64,000 bases of DNA, from contig OZ001190.1 in assembly GCA_963921355.3 (NCBI GenBank), positions 3,596,001-3,660,000 of the forward strand, written 5' to 3'. Below are positions 11,127 to 19,634 of this stretch, in pieces. Both the position numbers and the translations under genes were made by a program. This DNA comes from CAWUEZ02 sp963921355 (GTDB taxonomy: Bacteria; Pseudomonadota; Alphaproteobacteria; Thalassobaculales; Thalassobaculaceae). Each line of letters starts with the position of its first letter. The first letter of the stretch is position 1. The notes beneath the pieces were generated by a model, which ran no database searches, had not been told where the DNA came from, and saw only the letters and a program-made list of their open reading frames with translations.

Positions 11127-11214
11127 CCGGTGCGAGCCCCGGCCCGGGTCCCGGTCCAGGCACCGGCCCGAGCCCTGCCCCGGACCCTGCCACGGACCCT
11201 ACCCTGGGCCCCGA
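11127..11214. repeat. Low-complexity GC-rich run with degenerate short repeats
   Basis: Within the 323-base spacer between yajC and the AAA ATPase gene, about 88 bases consist of imperfect tandem units around CCCGGxCC / CCCTGCCCCGGACC. The pattern produces Arg-Gly-rich or Pro-Arg-rich shadow translations on both strands, none of which looks like a real protein. The rest of the spacer (10995-11126 and 11215-11317) shows only presumed divergent promoter sequence. Confidence 0.6.
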
Positions 11215-11317
11215 CATTGACCACGGGATTGTGCCTCGGTAACGTCCGCGGCTTTCGCGGCCCAGGCCGGTTCTCCGAGCCCTGTTCGCCGGGCCCCAAT
11301 CAAGGATCGACCGCCCC

Positions 11318-12178
11318 ATGAGCACCGACGCCGACACGCTCGCCCTTCTCACCCGCATTGCCGATGCCCTCGACCGGATGGCCCCGCCGGTGCCGGCGAC
11401 CAGCAACATCCGGGAGGCCGACGGTTTCGTGTGGAACGCCGAGCATCTGCACCTGGATCCGGTGGCGAAGATCAACCGGGTGGACATCGCGCTGCTGCAG
11501 GGCGTCGAACTCCAGCGCAAGACCCTCTACGAGAACACCCGCCGGTTCGCCGACGGTCTGCCGGCGAACAATGCCCTGCTCTGGGGCGCGCGTGGCATGG
11601 GCAAGTCCTCCCTGGTCAAGGCGCTGCACGCCCAGATCAACGAGGAGGTACCCGGATCGCTGGCGCTGATCGAGATCCACCGCGAGGATCTGGAAACCCT
11701 GCCGCGGCTGCTGAACGTGCTGCGTGACGGCGACCGCCGCGCCATCGTGTTCTGCGACGACCTCTCCTTCGACCATTCCGACAACTCCTACAAGTCGCTG
11801 AAGGCGGTGCTGGAGGGCGGCATCGAGGGTCGGCCGGAAAACGTCCTGTTCTATGCCACCTCGAACCGGCGCCACCTGATGGCGCGCGACATGATCGAGA
11901 ACGAGCGCTCGACGGCGATCAACCCGTCGGAAGCGGTCGAGGAGAAAGTCTCGCTGTCCGACCGCTTCGGCCTTTGGCTCGGCTTCCATTCCTGCGACCA
12001 GGATACGTTCTTCGCCATGATCGAAGGCTATGTGGCCGCCTACGACATCCCGCTGACCGGCGACGAGTTGAAGGCCCGGGCGCGGGAATGGTCGGTCACC
12101 CGCGGCTCGCGGTCCGGCCGGGTCGCCTGGCAGTTCATCCAGGACATCGCCGGCGAGTTCGGCAAACGCGTGGCCTGA
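11318..12178 (+). CDS. AAA-type ATPase, DUF815 family
   Basis: A 286-residue P-loop ATPase. Walker A is LLWGARGMGKSSLVK near residue 92; Walker B is AIVFCDDLSF near 145; a sensor-1-like YATSNRRHL follows, then a C-terminal helical region with RSGRVAWQFIQD. The DUF815 family is common in alphaproteobacteria next to sec or pcm genes; its client is not known to me. It is a lone plus-strand gene divergent from yajC and convergent with the decarboxylase gene, from which it is 17 bases distant. Confidence 0.88.
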   Translation: MSTDADTLALLTRIADALDRMAPPVPATSNIREADGFVWNAEHLHLDPVAKINRVDIALLQGVELQRKTLYENTRRFADGLPANNALLWGARGMGKSSLVKALHAQINEEVPGSLALIEIHREDLETLPRLLNVLRDGDRRAIVFCDDLSFDHSDNSYKSLKAVLEGGIEGRPENVLFYATSNRRHLMARDMIENERSTAINPSEAVEEKVSLSDRFGLWLGFHSCDQDTFFAMIEGYVAAYDIPLTGDELKARAREWSVTRGSRSGRVAWQFIQDIAGEFGKRVA

Positions 12179-12195
12179 GGTCGCAGCGCCAGGCG

Positions 12196-13632
12196 TCAGT
12201 CCCCTGACACTGCAGCCAATTCCCGAATAACGGCCCAGCCGGCTTCGACATGGCGCTGCTCGGTGCGGGTCTGGCCGATCGACATGCGCAGCACGAACCG
12301 GTCGTTGACCCGGTTCTGGGTGAGGTAGATCCGGCCGTCGTCGTTAATCCGGTGGATCAGCGCTTCGTTGAGCCGGTCCAACGCTTCCGGATCGTCCACG
12401 CCGCGCGGGCGGTAGCGGAAGTTCACCAGCGACAGCACCGGCGGAGCCACGACCTCGAAATCGGGATCGGCCTCGACCCAGTCGGCGAACAGCCCGCCGA
12501 GGCGAATGTGCTCGCGCAGGATCGCCTGCAAGCCCGCGACCCCGTAGCTGCGGATCACGAACCAGAGCTTGAGGGCGCGGAACCGGCGGCCCAGCGGCAC
12601 ACCCCAGTCCCGGTAGTCGATCACCGCCCCCGCCTCGCGCGACTTCAGGAACTCCGGCAGGATCGAGAAGGTCCGCACCAGGGCGTCGGGGTCGCGCACG
12701 AAATGGGCCGCACAGTCGAAATTGGTCAGCAGCCATTTGTGCGGGTTGAAGACGAGACTGTCGGCGTACTCGACGCCGTCGATCATCCAGCGGTGCTCGG
12801 GACAGATCAGGGCGCTGCCCGCCCAGGCGGCGTCAACATGCAGGAAGATGTCGTGGCGCCGGCAGATCTCGCCGATGGCCCGCAGCGGATCGACCGCGCC
12901 GACCCCCGTCCCGCCGACCGAGGCGACCACGCAGGCCGGTTTGATGCCGGCCGCCAGATCGGCCTCGATCGCGGCTTCCAGGGCATCCGGGCGCAGCCGG
13001 AACAGGTCGTCGACCGGGATCTTGCGAAATCCGGCAAGGCCGAGCCCGGCGATCTTGACGTTCTTCTCGGTGGCGGAATGGGTCTGCTCCGAGGTGTAGA
13101 CGGCCAGCGGCGGATGCGCCCCGAGGCCATCCCGGTTCACCCCCCAGCCCGTTGCCTTTTCCCGCGCCGTTAGAATGGCAGCCAGGATGGCGCTCGAGGC
13201 GGAGTCCTGGATCACGCCGGTGAACCCCTCGGGCATGCCGATCATCTGGCGCAGCCAGTCGAGCACCTTGGTTTCCATCTCGGTGGCGGCCGGGCTGGTC
13301 TGCCAGAGCATGCACTGCGCCCCGACGGCCGCCGTCAGCATCTCGGCGAGCACCGACGGCGGGCTCGAATTGGCGGGGAAATAGGAAAAGAAACTCGGAT
13401 GCTGCCACTGGGTGACGCCCGGCAGCACATCGCGCTTGAAGTCCTCGAAGATCGCCTCCATGGCCTCGCCGCTGTCCGGCGGGCTGTCCGGCAGCCGGTC
13501 GGCGATCTCGCCCGGTCGGGTCTGGGCGCGGACCGGGAGGTCCTCCACGTCGGTCATGAAATCGGCCATCCAGTCGACAAACTGATGGGCGTGCCGGCGA
13601 AACTCCTCGGGCGTCATGGCGGGGTCCGTCAC
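12196..13632 (-). CDS. PLP-dependent decarboxylase, aromatic-L-amino-acid decarboxylase family
   Basis: Group II pyridoxal-phosphate decarboxylase of 478 residues, the size of DOPA/tyrosine/tryptophan decarboxylases. Clear motifs are HPSFFSYFPANSS near the substrate pocket, HVDAAWAGSA (PLP-ring Asp) and NPHKWLLTNFDC with the Schiff-base Lys. The product would be an aromatic or related amine plus CO2; the substrate cannot be fixed from sequence. Its start overlaps the stop of the upstream NlpD-like gene by 4 bases, so translation is coupled to a cell-wall gene with no obvious metabolic link, which suggests insertion into a conserved block. Confidence 0.92.
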   Translation of the reverse strand: MTDPAMTPEEFRRHAHQFVDWMADFMTDVEDLPVRAQTRPGEIADRLPDSPPDSGEAMEAIFEDFKRDVLPGVTQWQHPSFFSYFPANSSPPSVLAEMLTAAVGAQCMLWQTSPAATEMETKVLDWLRQMIGMPEGFTGVIQDSASSAILAAILTAREKATGWGVNRDGLGAHPPLAVYTSEQTHSATEKNVKIAGLGLAGFRKIPVDDLFRLRPDALEAAIEADLAAGIKPACVVASVGGTGVGAVDPLRAIGEICRRHDIFLHVDAAWAGSALICPEHRWMIDGVEYADSLVFNPHKWLLTNFDCAAHFVRDPDALVRTFSILPEFLKSREAGAVIDYRDWGVPLGRRFRALKLWFVIRSYGVAGLQAILREHIRLGGLFADWVEADPDFEVVAPPVLSLVNFRYRPRGVDDPEALDRLNEALIHRINDDGRIYLTQNRVNDRFVLRMSIGQTRTEQRHVEAGWAVIRELAAVSGD

Positions 13633-14777
13633 TGCTGCGGAAGGGCCGAGAGCTGCAGGGGCGGCAGCTGTTTGCGCGGATCGACCGGACGCTGGCCCTT
13701 GCGGATCTCAAAGTGAAGCTGAGAGCGCGAAACGTTGCCGGTCTGGCCGACCGTGGCGATCACCTGGCCGCGCGTCACGCGGTCCCCCCGGCCGACCAGC
13801 AGGCGGTCGGCATGGGCGTAGGCGGTGGTCCAGTTGTTCGCGTGCTTGACCAGCAACAGGTTACCGAAGCCCCGCAACTCGTTGCCGGCATAGACGACGA
13901 TGCCGTTCTCGGCGGCCCGGATCTGGGTCCCGGCGGCGACCAGGATGTTGACCCCGTCATTGTGCAGACCGCCCTCGCGCGGCCCGAATCCGGAAATGAC
14001 CCGGCCCTGGACCGGCCAGCGAAAGCCTCCACCCATCTTCGGTGGCGGCGTCAGGGCGACCACCTGAGATTTCACCGGAACGGCCCTTGGGGCCGGTGCC
14101 GCCGACGGGGCCGTAGAGGGGGCCGGTGCGGCGACCCGGGTTGGCGCCGGCGATCGCGGACGCAGGACCGGCAGCGGGATGACATCGGCCGCCGATGATC
14201 CGGAGCGCGGGAAGTGCAGTTGACCGCCGCCGCTCCACGGCTGGCCGGTTGTCGTCGTCTGCTGGTTCGAGCGCAGCGTCGGACCCGGTAGAGGCAGCAG
14301 CGGGGCGCGGGGCGTGCGGGCCGCCACCACGGTCGAGCCCGATGGCGCGGCGGGCGGGCGCGCCGTCGCGGTCGGCAGCCGGAGCCGGTCGCCGACGCGG
14401 ATCAGATACGGCGGCTTGAGGCCGTTCAGAACCACGATTGCCCGGGTCGATACCCGGTAGCGTTCCGCGATCTCCGACACCGTGTCGCCGCTCCGAACCA
14501 CATGGACCCGCGCCCCCGGCACCACCAGCCGGTCACCGGCCCGCAGCAGGTACGGCGGCCGCAAGCCATTGGCGTCGATCAGGGCGCGCGGGCTGACACC
14601 GTTGCGCTTGGCGATGGCATAGAGGGTATCGCCGGGCCGTACGATGACGGTCCCGGAGGACGCCGTCCGTTCCGCCGCCGGACGGTTGAGCGCACTCGGT
14701 CCGCGCGGCGCGGCACAGGCCGCGAGCACGAGGCCGGCTCCGACCAGGAGCAACAGGACACGGAACACCGGATGCAT
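13629..14777 (-). CDS. NlpD-like lipoprotein: two LysM domains and degenerate LytM (M23) domain
   Basis: Likely an envelope activator of peptidoglycan amidases during division. ATG 14777 gives a lipoprotein signal with lipobox LVLAAC (Cys about residue 20). LysM units follow (VRPGDTLYAIAKRNGVSP and VRSGDTVSEIAERYRVST), then a Pro/Ala/Arg-rich linker, then the M23 fold (GNELRGFGNLLLVKHAN). Zinc ligands are changed: HNDGVN replaces HxGxD and SQLHFEI replaces HLHFE, so it should be catalytically inactive, like E. coli NlpD and EnvC. The surE-pcm-nlpD order matches that of gammaproteobacteria. The longer frame to 14918 lacks a signal and is not used. Confidence 0.88.
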   Translation of the reverse strand: MHPVFRVLLLLVGAGLVLAACAAPRGPSALNRPAAERTASSGTVIVRPGDTLYAIAKRNGVSPRALIDANGLRPPYLLRAGDRLVVPGARVHVVRSGDTVSEIAERYRVSTRAIVVLNGLKPPYLIRVGDRLRLPTATARPPAAPSGSTVVAARTPRAPLLPLPGPTLRSNQQTTTTGQPWSGGGQLHFPRSGSSAADVIPLPVLRPRSPAPTRVAAPAPSTAPSAAPAPRAVPVKSQVVALTPPPKMGGGFRWPVQGRVISGFGPREGGLHNDGVNILVAAGTQIRAAENGIVVYAGNELRGFGNLLLVKHANNWTTAYAHADRLLVGRGDRVTRGQVIATVGQTGNVSRSQLHFEIRKGQRPVDPRKQLPPLQLSALPQQ

Positions 14778-14862
14778 GGCCGGCAGTTTACTGCGCGCCA
14801 AGGCGGAACGACATGGGGCAGTTCGTCCGGCTGGATCGGGCCGTGCCGCCCGCACGCCCGCC

Positions 14863-15516
14863 CTAAGCGGTCCGATCGTTGGGCACCTCGCCCGGCACCA
14901 GGGGCACGAACCGGACATCGAGCAGCGGTTCCTCCACGATCTCGCCGTTCAGTCGGCGCAATCGCATGAGTTTTTCAACCCCGGAGGTCTGGCCGACCGG
15001 GATCACCAGGCGCCCGCCCTCCGCCAGCTGATCGATCAGGCCGCCCGGCGGTTCCGGGGCGGCAGCGGTGACGATGATGGCCTCGAAGGGGGCCTGTTCC
15101 GGCCAGCCCTTCCAACCGTCTCCGACCCGGGAATGGACGTTGTGCAGCGCGAGTTCCGCGAATCGGCTCTCCGCCAGCGCCAGCAGCTCACGGTGGCGCT
15201 CGATCGTGTAGACCCGCCGGGCGATCTTCGCCAGGACGGCCGTCTGGTAGCCGGATCCGGTCCCGATCTCCAGCACCTTCGTGCGGTCCGTCAGTTCCAG
15301 CGCCTGTGTCATGTAGGCGACCACGAACGGCTGGCTGATGGTCTGGCCACAGCTGATCGGCAGGGCCGTGTCTTCCCAGGCCTGGTCGACGAAGGGCGGA
15401 TCGACGAAGATCTCGCGGGGCACCCGTTCCATGGCGCCCAGCACGTTGGTGTCCGTGATGCCGCCGCGCCGCAGGCCCATGATCAGCCTGATCTTGCGCG
15501 CTTCGTCGTGACTCAC
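14863..15516 (-). CDS. pcm: Protein-L-isoaspartate O-methyltransferase
   Basis: Repairs isoaspartyl residues in aged proteins using S-adenosylmethionine. In 217 residues it has the family's substrate-side motif LPISCGQTISQPFVVAYM and SAM motif I VLEIGTGSGYQTAVLA, followed by YTIERHRELL. It overlaps surE by 4 bases, giving the conserved surE-pcm pair. The 85-base gap to the NlpD-like gene shows no terminator. Confidence 0.96.
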   Translation of the reverse strand: MSHDEARKIRLIMGLRRGGITDTNVLGAMERVPREIFVDPPFVDQAWEDTALPISCGQTISQPFVVAYMTQALELTDRTKVLEIGTGSGYQTAVLAKIARRVYTIERHRELLALAESRFAELALHNVHSRVGDGWKGWPEQAPFEAIIVTAAAPEPPGGLIDQLAEGGRLVIPVGQTSGVEKLMRLRRLNGEIVEEPLLDVRFVPLVPGEVPNDRTA

Positions 15517-16289
15517 CCCAATACCTCGGCCAGCCGCGTGAGCATTGGCTGATCCGTCATGTTCATGTCGATCGGGGTCACCGCCACCGCCCCTTCGCTG
15601 ACAGCGTTCAGGTCGGTTCCGGAGACCGTCGGATCTTCCGAGCGGATGCTCCCGATCCAGTAGTATGGCACGCCCCGCGGATCCTTACCCTCGACGATCT
15701 GATCGCCGATCTTGCGCCGGCCCTGGGTAGAGGCCCGCACACCGATCACCGCATCCGGTTCCACCGGCGGAAAATTGATGTTCATCAGAGTGTTACGGGG
15801 CCACCCTTCAGTCCACAACCGGCGGATCAGGTCCGGAGCGAAGCGTTCGGCCGTGGCCCAGGGCACCTCGCCCCGGTCCTCGAACTCCTGACTGAGAGCG
15901 ATCGACGGCACGCCCAGAACCGTGCCCTCCATGGCCGCCGCGACGGTTCCGGAATAGGTGACGTCCTCGCCGAGATTGCCGCCCCGGTTGATGCCTGACA
16001 GCACCAGGTCCGGTTTATGGTCGGCGAGGATCTGATTGATCGCCAGCAGCACGCAGTCGGTCGGAGTGCCGTCGACCCCGTAGCGTCGGTCTTCGAGCTT
16101 CCGGATCCGCAGCGGCCGGCGCAGGGTCAGGGAGTGCCCGGCCCCGCTCTGCTCGCTCTCAGGTGCGACGACCCAGACATCGTCGCTCAGGGCCTTGGCG
16201 ATCCGGGTCAGGACGGCGATCCCGGGGGCGTAGATCCCGTCATCGTTGGAGATCAGAATGCGCGCCTTGGAAAGCTCGGTCGGTGCCAT
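15513..16289 (-). CDS. surE: 5'/3'-nucleotidase SurE
   Basis: Metal-dependent phosphatase acting on nucleoside monophosphates and short polyphosphate. In 258 residues it has the diagnostic N-terminus ILISNDDGIYAPGI (metal-binding DD), then VVAPESEQSGAGHSLT, PTDCVLLAIN and LVLSGINRGGNLGEDVTYSGT. The start MAPTELSKARILISND is the only plausible one. It lies 10 bases after serS and overlaps pcm. Confidence 0.97.
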   Translation of the reverse strand: MAPTELSKARILISNDDGIYAPGIAVLTRIAKALSDDVWVVAPESEQSGAGHSLTLRRPLRIRKLEDRRYGVDGTPTDCVLLAINQILADHKPDLVLSGINRGGNLGEDVTYSGTVAAAMEGTVLGVPSIALSQEFEDRGEVPWATAERFAPDLIRRLWTEGWPRNTLMNINFPPVEPDAVIGVRASTQGRRKIGDQIVEGKDPRGVPYYWIGSIRSEDPTVSGTDLNAVSEGAVAVTPIDMNMTDQPMLTRLAEVLG

Positions 16290-16299
16290 GGCGTGATCC

Positions 16300-17586
16300 T
16301 CAGGCCGCCGGCTCGATGCGGTCGGCCCCGTAGTAGGGTCGCAGGGCCTCGGGCACGATCACCGACCCGTCTTCCTGCTGGTAGGCCTCCAGGATCGCGA
16401 TCAGGGTGCGCCCGATCGCCAGCCCGGACCCGTTCAGCGTGTGCAGGAACTCGATGCGCTTCTCGCCTTTCGGGCGAAACCGCGCCTTCATGCGGCGCGC
16501 CTGAAACGGCCCGCAGTTCGAGCAGGACGAGATTTCCCGATACTGGCCCGCACCATCGGCCTGACCGGGCAACCAGACTTCGATGTCATAGGTCTTGCGA
16601 GCGGTGAAGCCCATGTCGCCGCTCGACAGCACCATCACCTGGTAGGCCAGGTCGAGGCGCTGCAGCACCGTCTCGGCACAGGCCGTCATGCGCTCCAGCT
16701 CATTGTCGGAGTCGTCCGGATGGGTCACCGACACCAGCTCAACCTTGCCGAACTGGTGCTGGCGGATCATGCCGCGGGTATCCCGCCCCGCCGAGCCCGC
16801 CTCCGATCGGAAGCAGGGGGTATAAGCGGTGAAGCGCAACGGCAGGACGTCCTCGTCCAGGATCTCATCGGCCACCAGGCTGGTCAGCGGCACCTCCGCC
16901 GTGGGAATCAGCCAGAACCCGTCGGTGGTCTGGAAAAGATCGTCGGCGAACTTCGGCAGCTGACCGGTCCCGAACACCGTCTGGTCGCGCACCAGCAGCG
17001 GCGGCGACACCTCGCTGTAGCCGAACTCGCCGGTATGGATGTCGATCATGAAGGCGGCCAGCGCCCGCTCCAGACGCGCCAGCCCGGTCTTCAGCACGAC
17101 GAACCGCGCGCCTGAAAGCTTGGCCGCCAGCTCGAAGTCCATCATGCCAAGGCCCTCGCCAATGGCGACATGGTCCTTAGCCGGGAAGTTCGGGATCCGG
17201 GGCTCACCATGGTTGCGGACCAGCTCGTTGGCCGCTTCGTCCGCGCCGACGGGAACATCGCCCGCCGGCAAGTTCGGCAGACCGGCCAGCAGGTCGTCGA
17301 TCTCCGCCGACAGGCGCCGCTCGTCGTCCTCGAGCTCGGCCATCCGGGTCTTGAGGTCCGCGACCTCCTTCATCAACGCGTCGGCATCCTCACCGTTGCG
17401 CTTGGCGATGCCGATCTGCTTGGAGGCTTCGTTGCGGCGCTGCTGGGCCGCCTGAAGCTCGGTCGTCGCGGACCGCCATTGCGTGTCCTTGGCCAGAATC
17501 TCGGCCGCTGCCGGCGCCACACCGCGCTTGGCAAGGCCCTCGTCGAACGCCGCAGCGTCGTCGCGGATGCTTCGGATATCGTGCAT
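16300..17586 (-). CDS. serS: Serine--tRNA ligase
   Basis: Class II synthetase charging tRNA-Ser (and tRNA-Sec precursors). 428 residues is the normal length. The N-terminal coiled coil (about residues 30-105) that grips the tRNA long arm is evident. The class II motifs follow: motif 2 region TPCFRSEAGSAGRDTRGMIRQHQF and motif 3 region NGSGLAIGRTLIAILE. It sits 88 bases after tatC in a conserved tat-serS-surE order. Confidence 0.97.
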   Translation of the reverse strand: MHDIRSIRDDAAAFDEGLAKRGVAPAAAEILAKDTQWRSATTELQAAQQRRNEASKQIGIAKRNGEDADALMKEVADLKTRMAELEDDERRLSAEIDDLLAGLPNLPAGDVPVGADEAANELVRNHGEPRIPNFPAKDHVAIGEGLGMMDFELAAKLSGARFVVLKTGLARLERALAAFMIDIHTGEFGYSEVSPPLLVRDQTVFGTGQLPKFADDLFQTTDGFWLIPTAEVPLTSLVADEILDEDVLPLRFTAYTPCFRSEAGSAGRDTRGMIRQHQFGKVELVSVTHPDDSDNELERMTACAETVLQRLDLAYQVMVLSSGDMGFTARKTYDIEVWLPGQADGAGQYREISSCSNCGPFQARRMKARFRPKGEKRIEFLHTLNGSGLAIGRTLIAILEAYQQEDGSVIVPEALRPYYGADRIEPAA

Positions 17587-17674
17587 GGCGGTCTTCGTCG
17601 GTTCCGTGGCGGGATCAGGCGGACCGCGCGGTTATATCGGGGGGCATCGGAACGGTCCAGGGACCGCACGGGCG

Positions 17675-18481
17675 TCAGGCCTCTTCGGCGTCTTCGGCCG
17701 CCTCGTCCCGCTTCTTCTCGATGAACTGGGCCGCGAAGATCGAGATCTCGTAGAGCAGGATGATCGGCACCGCGAGCAGAACCTGGCTGATCACGTCCGG
17801 CGGGGTGAGAATCGCCGCCGCCACGAAGGCGATGACGATGGCGTACTTCCGCTTATCGCGCAGACCGTCCGAGGACACGATTCCGACCTTGGCCAGCAGG
17901 ATCAGCAGCACCGGCAGTTCGAACGCGACTCCGAAGGCGAAGATCAGCCGCATCACCAGCGACAGGTACTGGTCGACCTTCGGCTCCAGCATCATCGGCA
18001 GGTGATCGCCGCCGCCCGGGGTCTCGAACCCGAGGAAGAACCGCCAGGCGAGCGGAATGACGATGTAGTAGACCATCGACGCCCCAAGCGCGAACAGCAC
18101 CGGGGTCGCCACCAGGAACGGCATCAGCGCCTGTTTCTCGCTCTTATAGAGGCCTGGTGCGATGAACAGCCAAAGCTGGACCGACACGATCGGGAATGAG
18201 ACACAGGCCGCGAAGAAGAACCCGACCTTGATGTAGGTGAAGAACGCCTCATGCAGGGCCGTGTAGATCAGCCGGCGCCCTTCCTGACCCTCGGTGATCT
18301 CCGCCAGTGGCGCGACCAGGAACTGGAAGATCGGCTCCGCCAGACCGTACCCGGCGAAAAAGCACACGATGAAGGCGGCGAGCGCGTAGATCAGCCGGGT
18401 GCGCAACTCAACCAGATGATCCAGCAACGGCATCTTGCCGCCGTCCAGTTCGTCCTCGCTGCGATCGGTGCCTTCGGCCAT
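17675..18481 (-). CDS. tatC: Sec-independent protein translocase TatC
   Basis: Receptor subunit of the twin-arginine translocase; binds RR signal peptides. In 268 residues with six membrane spans it has the conserved LLDHLVELRTRLIYAL (cytosolic N-terminus with the key Glu), FLVAPLAEI, FIAPGLYKSEKQAL and FGVAFELPVLL. The start follows tatB by only 3 bases. The C-terminus ends in a charged KKRDEAAEDAEEA stretch. Confidence 0.97.
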   Translation of the reverse strand: MAEGTDRSEDELDGGKMPLLDHLVELRTRLIYALAAFIVCFFAGYGLAEPIFQFLVAPLAEITEGQEGRRLIYTALHEAFFTYIKVGFFFAACVSFPIVSVQLWLFIAPGLYKSEKQALMPFLVATPVLFALGASMVYYIVIPLAWRFFLGFETPGGGDHLPMMLEPKVDQYLSLVMRLIFAFGVAFELPVLLILLAKVGIVSSDGLRDKRKYAIVIAFVAAAILTPPDVISQVLLAVPIILLYEISIFAAQFIEKKRDEAAEDAEEA

Positions 18482-18484
18482 CGA

Positions 18485-19228
18485 TTACCCCTTCGCAGCG
18501 CCGGACTTGCCGGTGGACGCCGCCCGCGCCGCGGGCTTGCGGGCCGGTTTGGGCTTCGCGGCCGCCGGCTTGGCCGTGGACTTAGCGGTGGCAGACTTCG
18601 CAACAGGAGACTTCGCAGCGGCAGGCTTGCTGGCGGCGGGTTTGCTGGCGGCAGGTTTGGCGGCCGTCGCCTTGGCCGCTGGCTTGGCGGCGGTCGCCTT
18701 CGTGGCCGCGGTCTTTGTGGTTGAGGTCTTTGCGGCCGACGGTTTGCTGGCCGCACGCTTCTTGGGTGCTGCCTTCTGGGCCGGTTTCGAAGCTGGTGCG
18801 GTGACCGACGCGGCGTAGTCCTCAGCGGTCTCGATCGACGGATCCGCGGGCCTGCTGCCATTCAATTTGGCGGGGGCTGCCTTGACCTCGGCTTCGACCT
18901 CACGAACCTGGGCGTCGATGTCGTCGACCCCCGACGCGGTCTTGGCATCTTCGACGCTGCTGCGGATCTCGCCTTCGGGGTCGATCTGCTGCTCGATCGT
19001 TTTAGCCAAGCCGTCCTTGGAGACCGACTGCACCTGCTTGCGCACGTCGTCGAGTTCCGCCTCGCGCGCGACCTCCTCGAGACTGCCCTGGAATTCGCTC
19101 GCCAGGGACCGCGCCTTGCGGATCCACTGGCTGATCGTGCGGATCACCCGTGGCAGGTCTTTGGGGCCGACAACGATGACGGTCATGATGGCGATCAGGA
19201 GGAATTCCTGCCAGCCGAGATCAAGCAT
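18485..19228 (-). CDS. tatB: Sec-independent protein translocase TatB with long Lys/Ala/Pro tail
   Basis: TatB pairs with TatC to form the signal-peptide receptor. Residues 1-60 are typical: MLDLGWQEFLLIAIMTVIVV, then GPKDLPRVIRT (the Gly-Pro hinge), then an amphipathic helix. From about residue 145 to the end (247) the protein turns into AAKxxAAKP-type repeats, almost only Lys, Ala, Pro, Ser and Thr, resembling histone H1 tails. Most TatB proteins I know are 80-200 residues, so the tail is an unusual extension. The function of the tail is unknown. Confidence 0.95.
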   Translation of the reverse strand: MLDLGWQEFLLIAIMTVIVVGPKDLPRVIRTISQWIRKARSLASEFQGSLEEVAREAELDDVRKQVQSVSKDGLAKTIEQQIDPEGEIRSSVEDAKTASGVDDIDAQVREVEAEVKAAPAKLNGSRPADPSIETAEDYAASVTAPASKPAQKAAPKKRAASKPSAAKTSTTKTAATKATAAKPAAKATAAKPAASKPAASKPAAAKSPVAKSATAKSTAKPAAAKPKPARKPAARAASTGKSGAAKG

Positions 19229-19259
19229 CGTCGTCTTCGCCGTCCCGTCCTACGCTCCA

Positions 19260-19283
19260 GCACCCCGCCCGTTCGCGGGGTGC
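19260..19283 (-). promoter_or_regulatory. Hairpin between tatA and tatB
   Basis: Arms GCACCCCGC (19260-19268) and GCGGGGTGC (19275-19283) form a perfect 9-bp stem with a 6-base loop in the 67-base gap between the tatA stop and tatB start. There is no T tract, so full termination is unlikely. A stable stem here could protect the upstream tatA message from 3' exonucleases or attenuate tatBC, which would suit the known excess of TatA over TatB and TatC. Confidence 0.55.
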
Positions 19284-19295
19284 GCAACCGTCCCG

Positions 19296-19529
19296 TCAGC
19301 TCTTGACGGTCTGATCGGACTTTTCGGTCGAGTCCTTGTTCGCGCTCTCGTCGGCGACCGACTTGGTCGTCGTCTCGGCCTCCTCCTCGTCGCTCTTCAT
19401 GCCCTGCTTGAAGTTCTTCAGACCTTTGCCGAAGTCGCCCATCAAGCTGGAGATCTTGCCGCGACCTCCGAACAGGAGAAGAACGACGGCCAGCACCACA
19501 AGCCAGTGCCAAATGCTGAAAGTACCCAT
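19296..19529 (-). CDS. tatA: Sec-independent protein translocase TatA
   Basis: Pore-forming subunit of the Tat translocase, 77 residues from ATG 19529. One membrane span (IWHWLVVLAVVLLLFGG) ends in the hinge FGGRGKISSLMGDFGKGLKNFKQGMK, the TatA signature with its FGK motif, and an acidic hydrophilic tail follows. The frame extends four codons upstream, but the MGTFSIWHW start is standard. It heads tatABC. Confidence 0.96.
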   Translation of the reverse strand: MGTFSIWHWLVVLAVVLLLFGGRGKISSLMGDFGKGLKNFKQGMKSDEEEAETTTKSVADESANKDSTEKSDQTVKS

Positions 19530-19634
19530 GGACCGCTCCAAATCCTCTCGTCTGCGCCCCTAAACCCGCGCCGGACCATACACGACGCCCCCTACCCCGG
19601 CAACGCACTCCGGCGCCGCCGAGTCGCAATCGAA

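Noticed and set aside
11030..11321. Arg/Gly- and Pro/Arg-rich frames in the spacer before the AAA gene
   Set aside because: Produced by the low-complexity GC repeat; no start signal or family likeness.
18391..18861. Arg/Pro-rich frame in the tatB tail
   Set aside because: Shadow of the Lys/Ala/Pro repeats of TatB in another frame.
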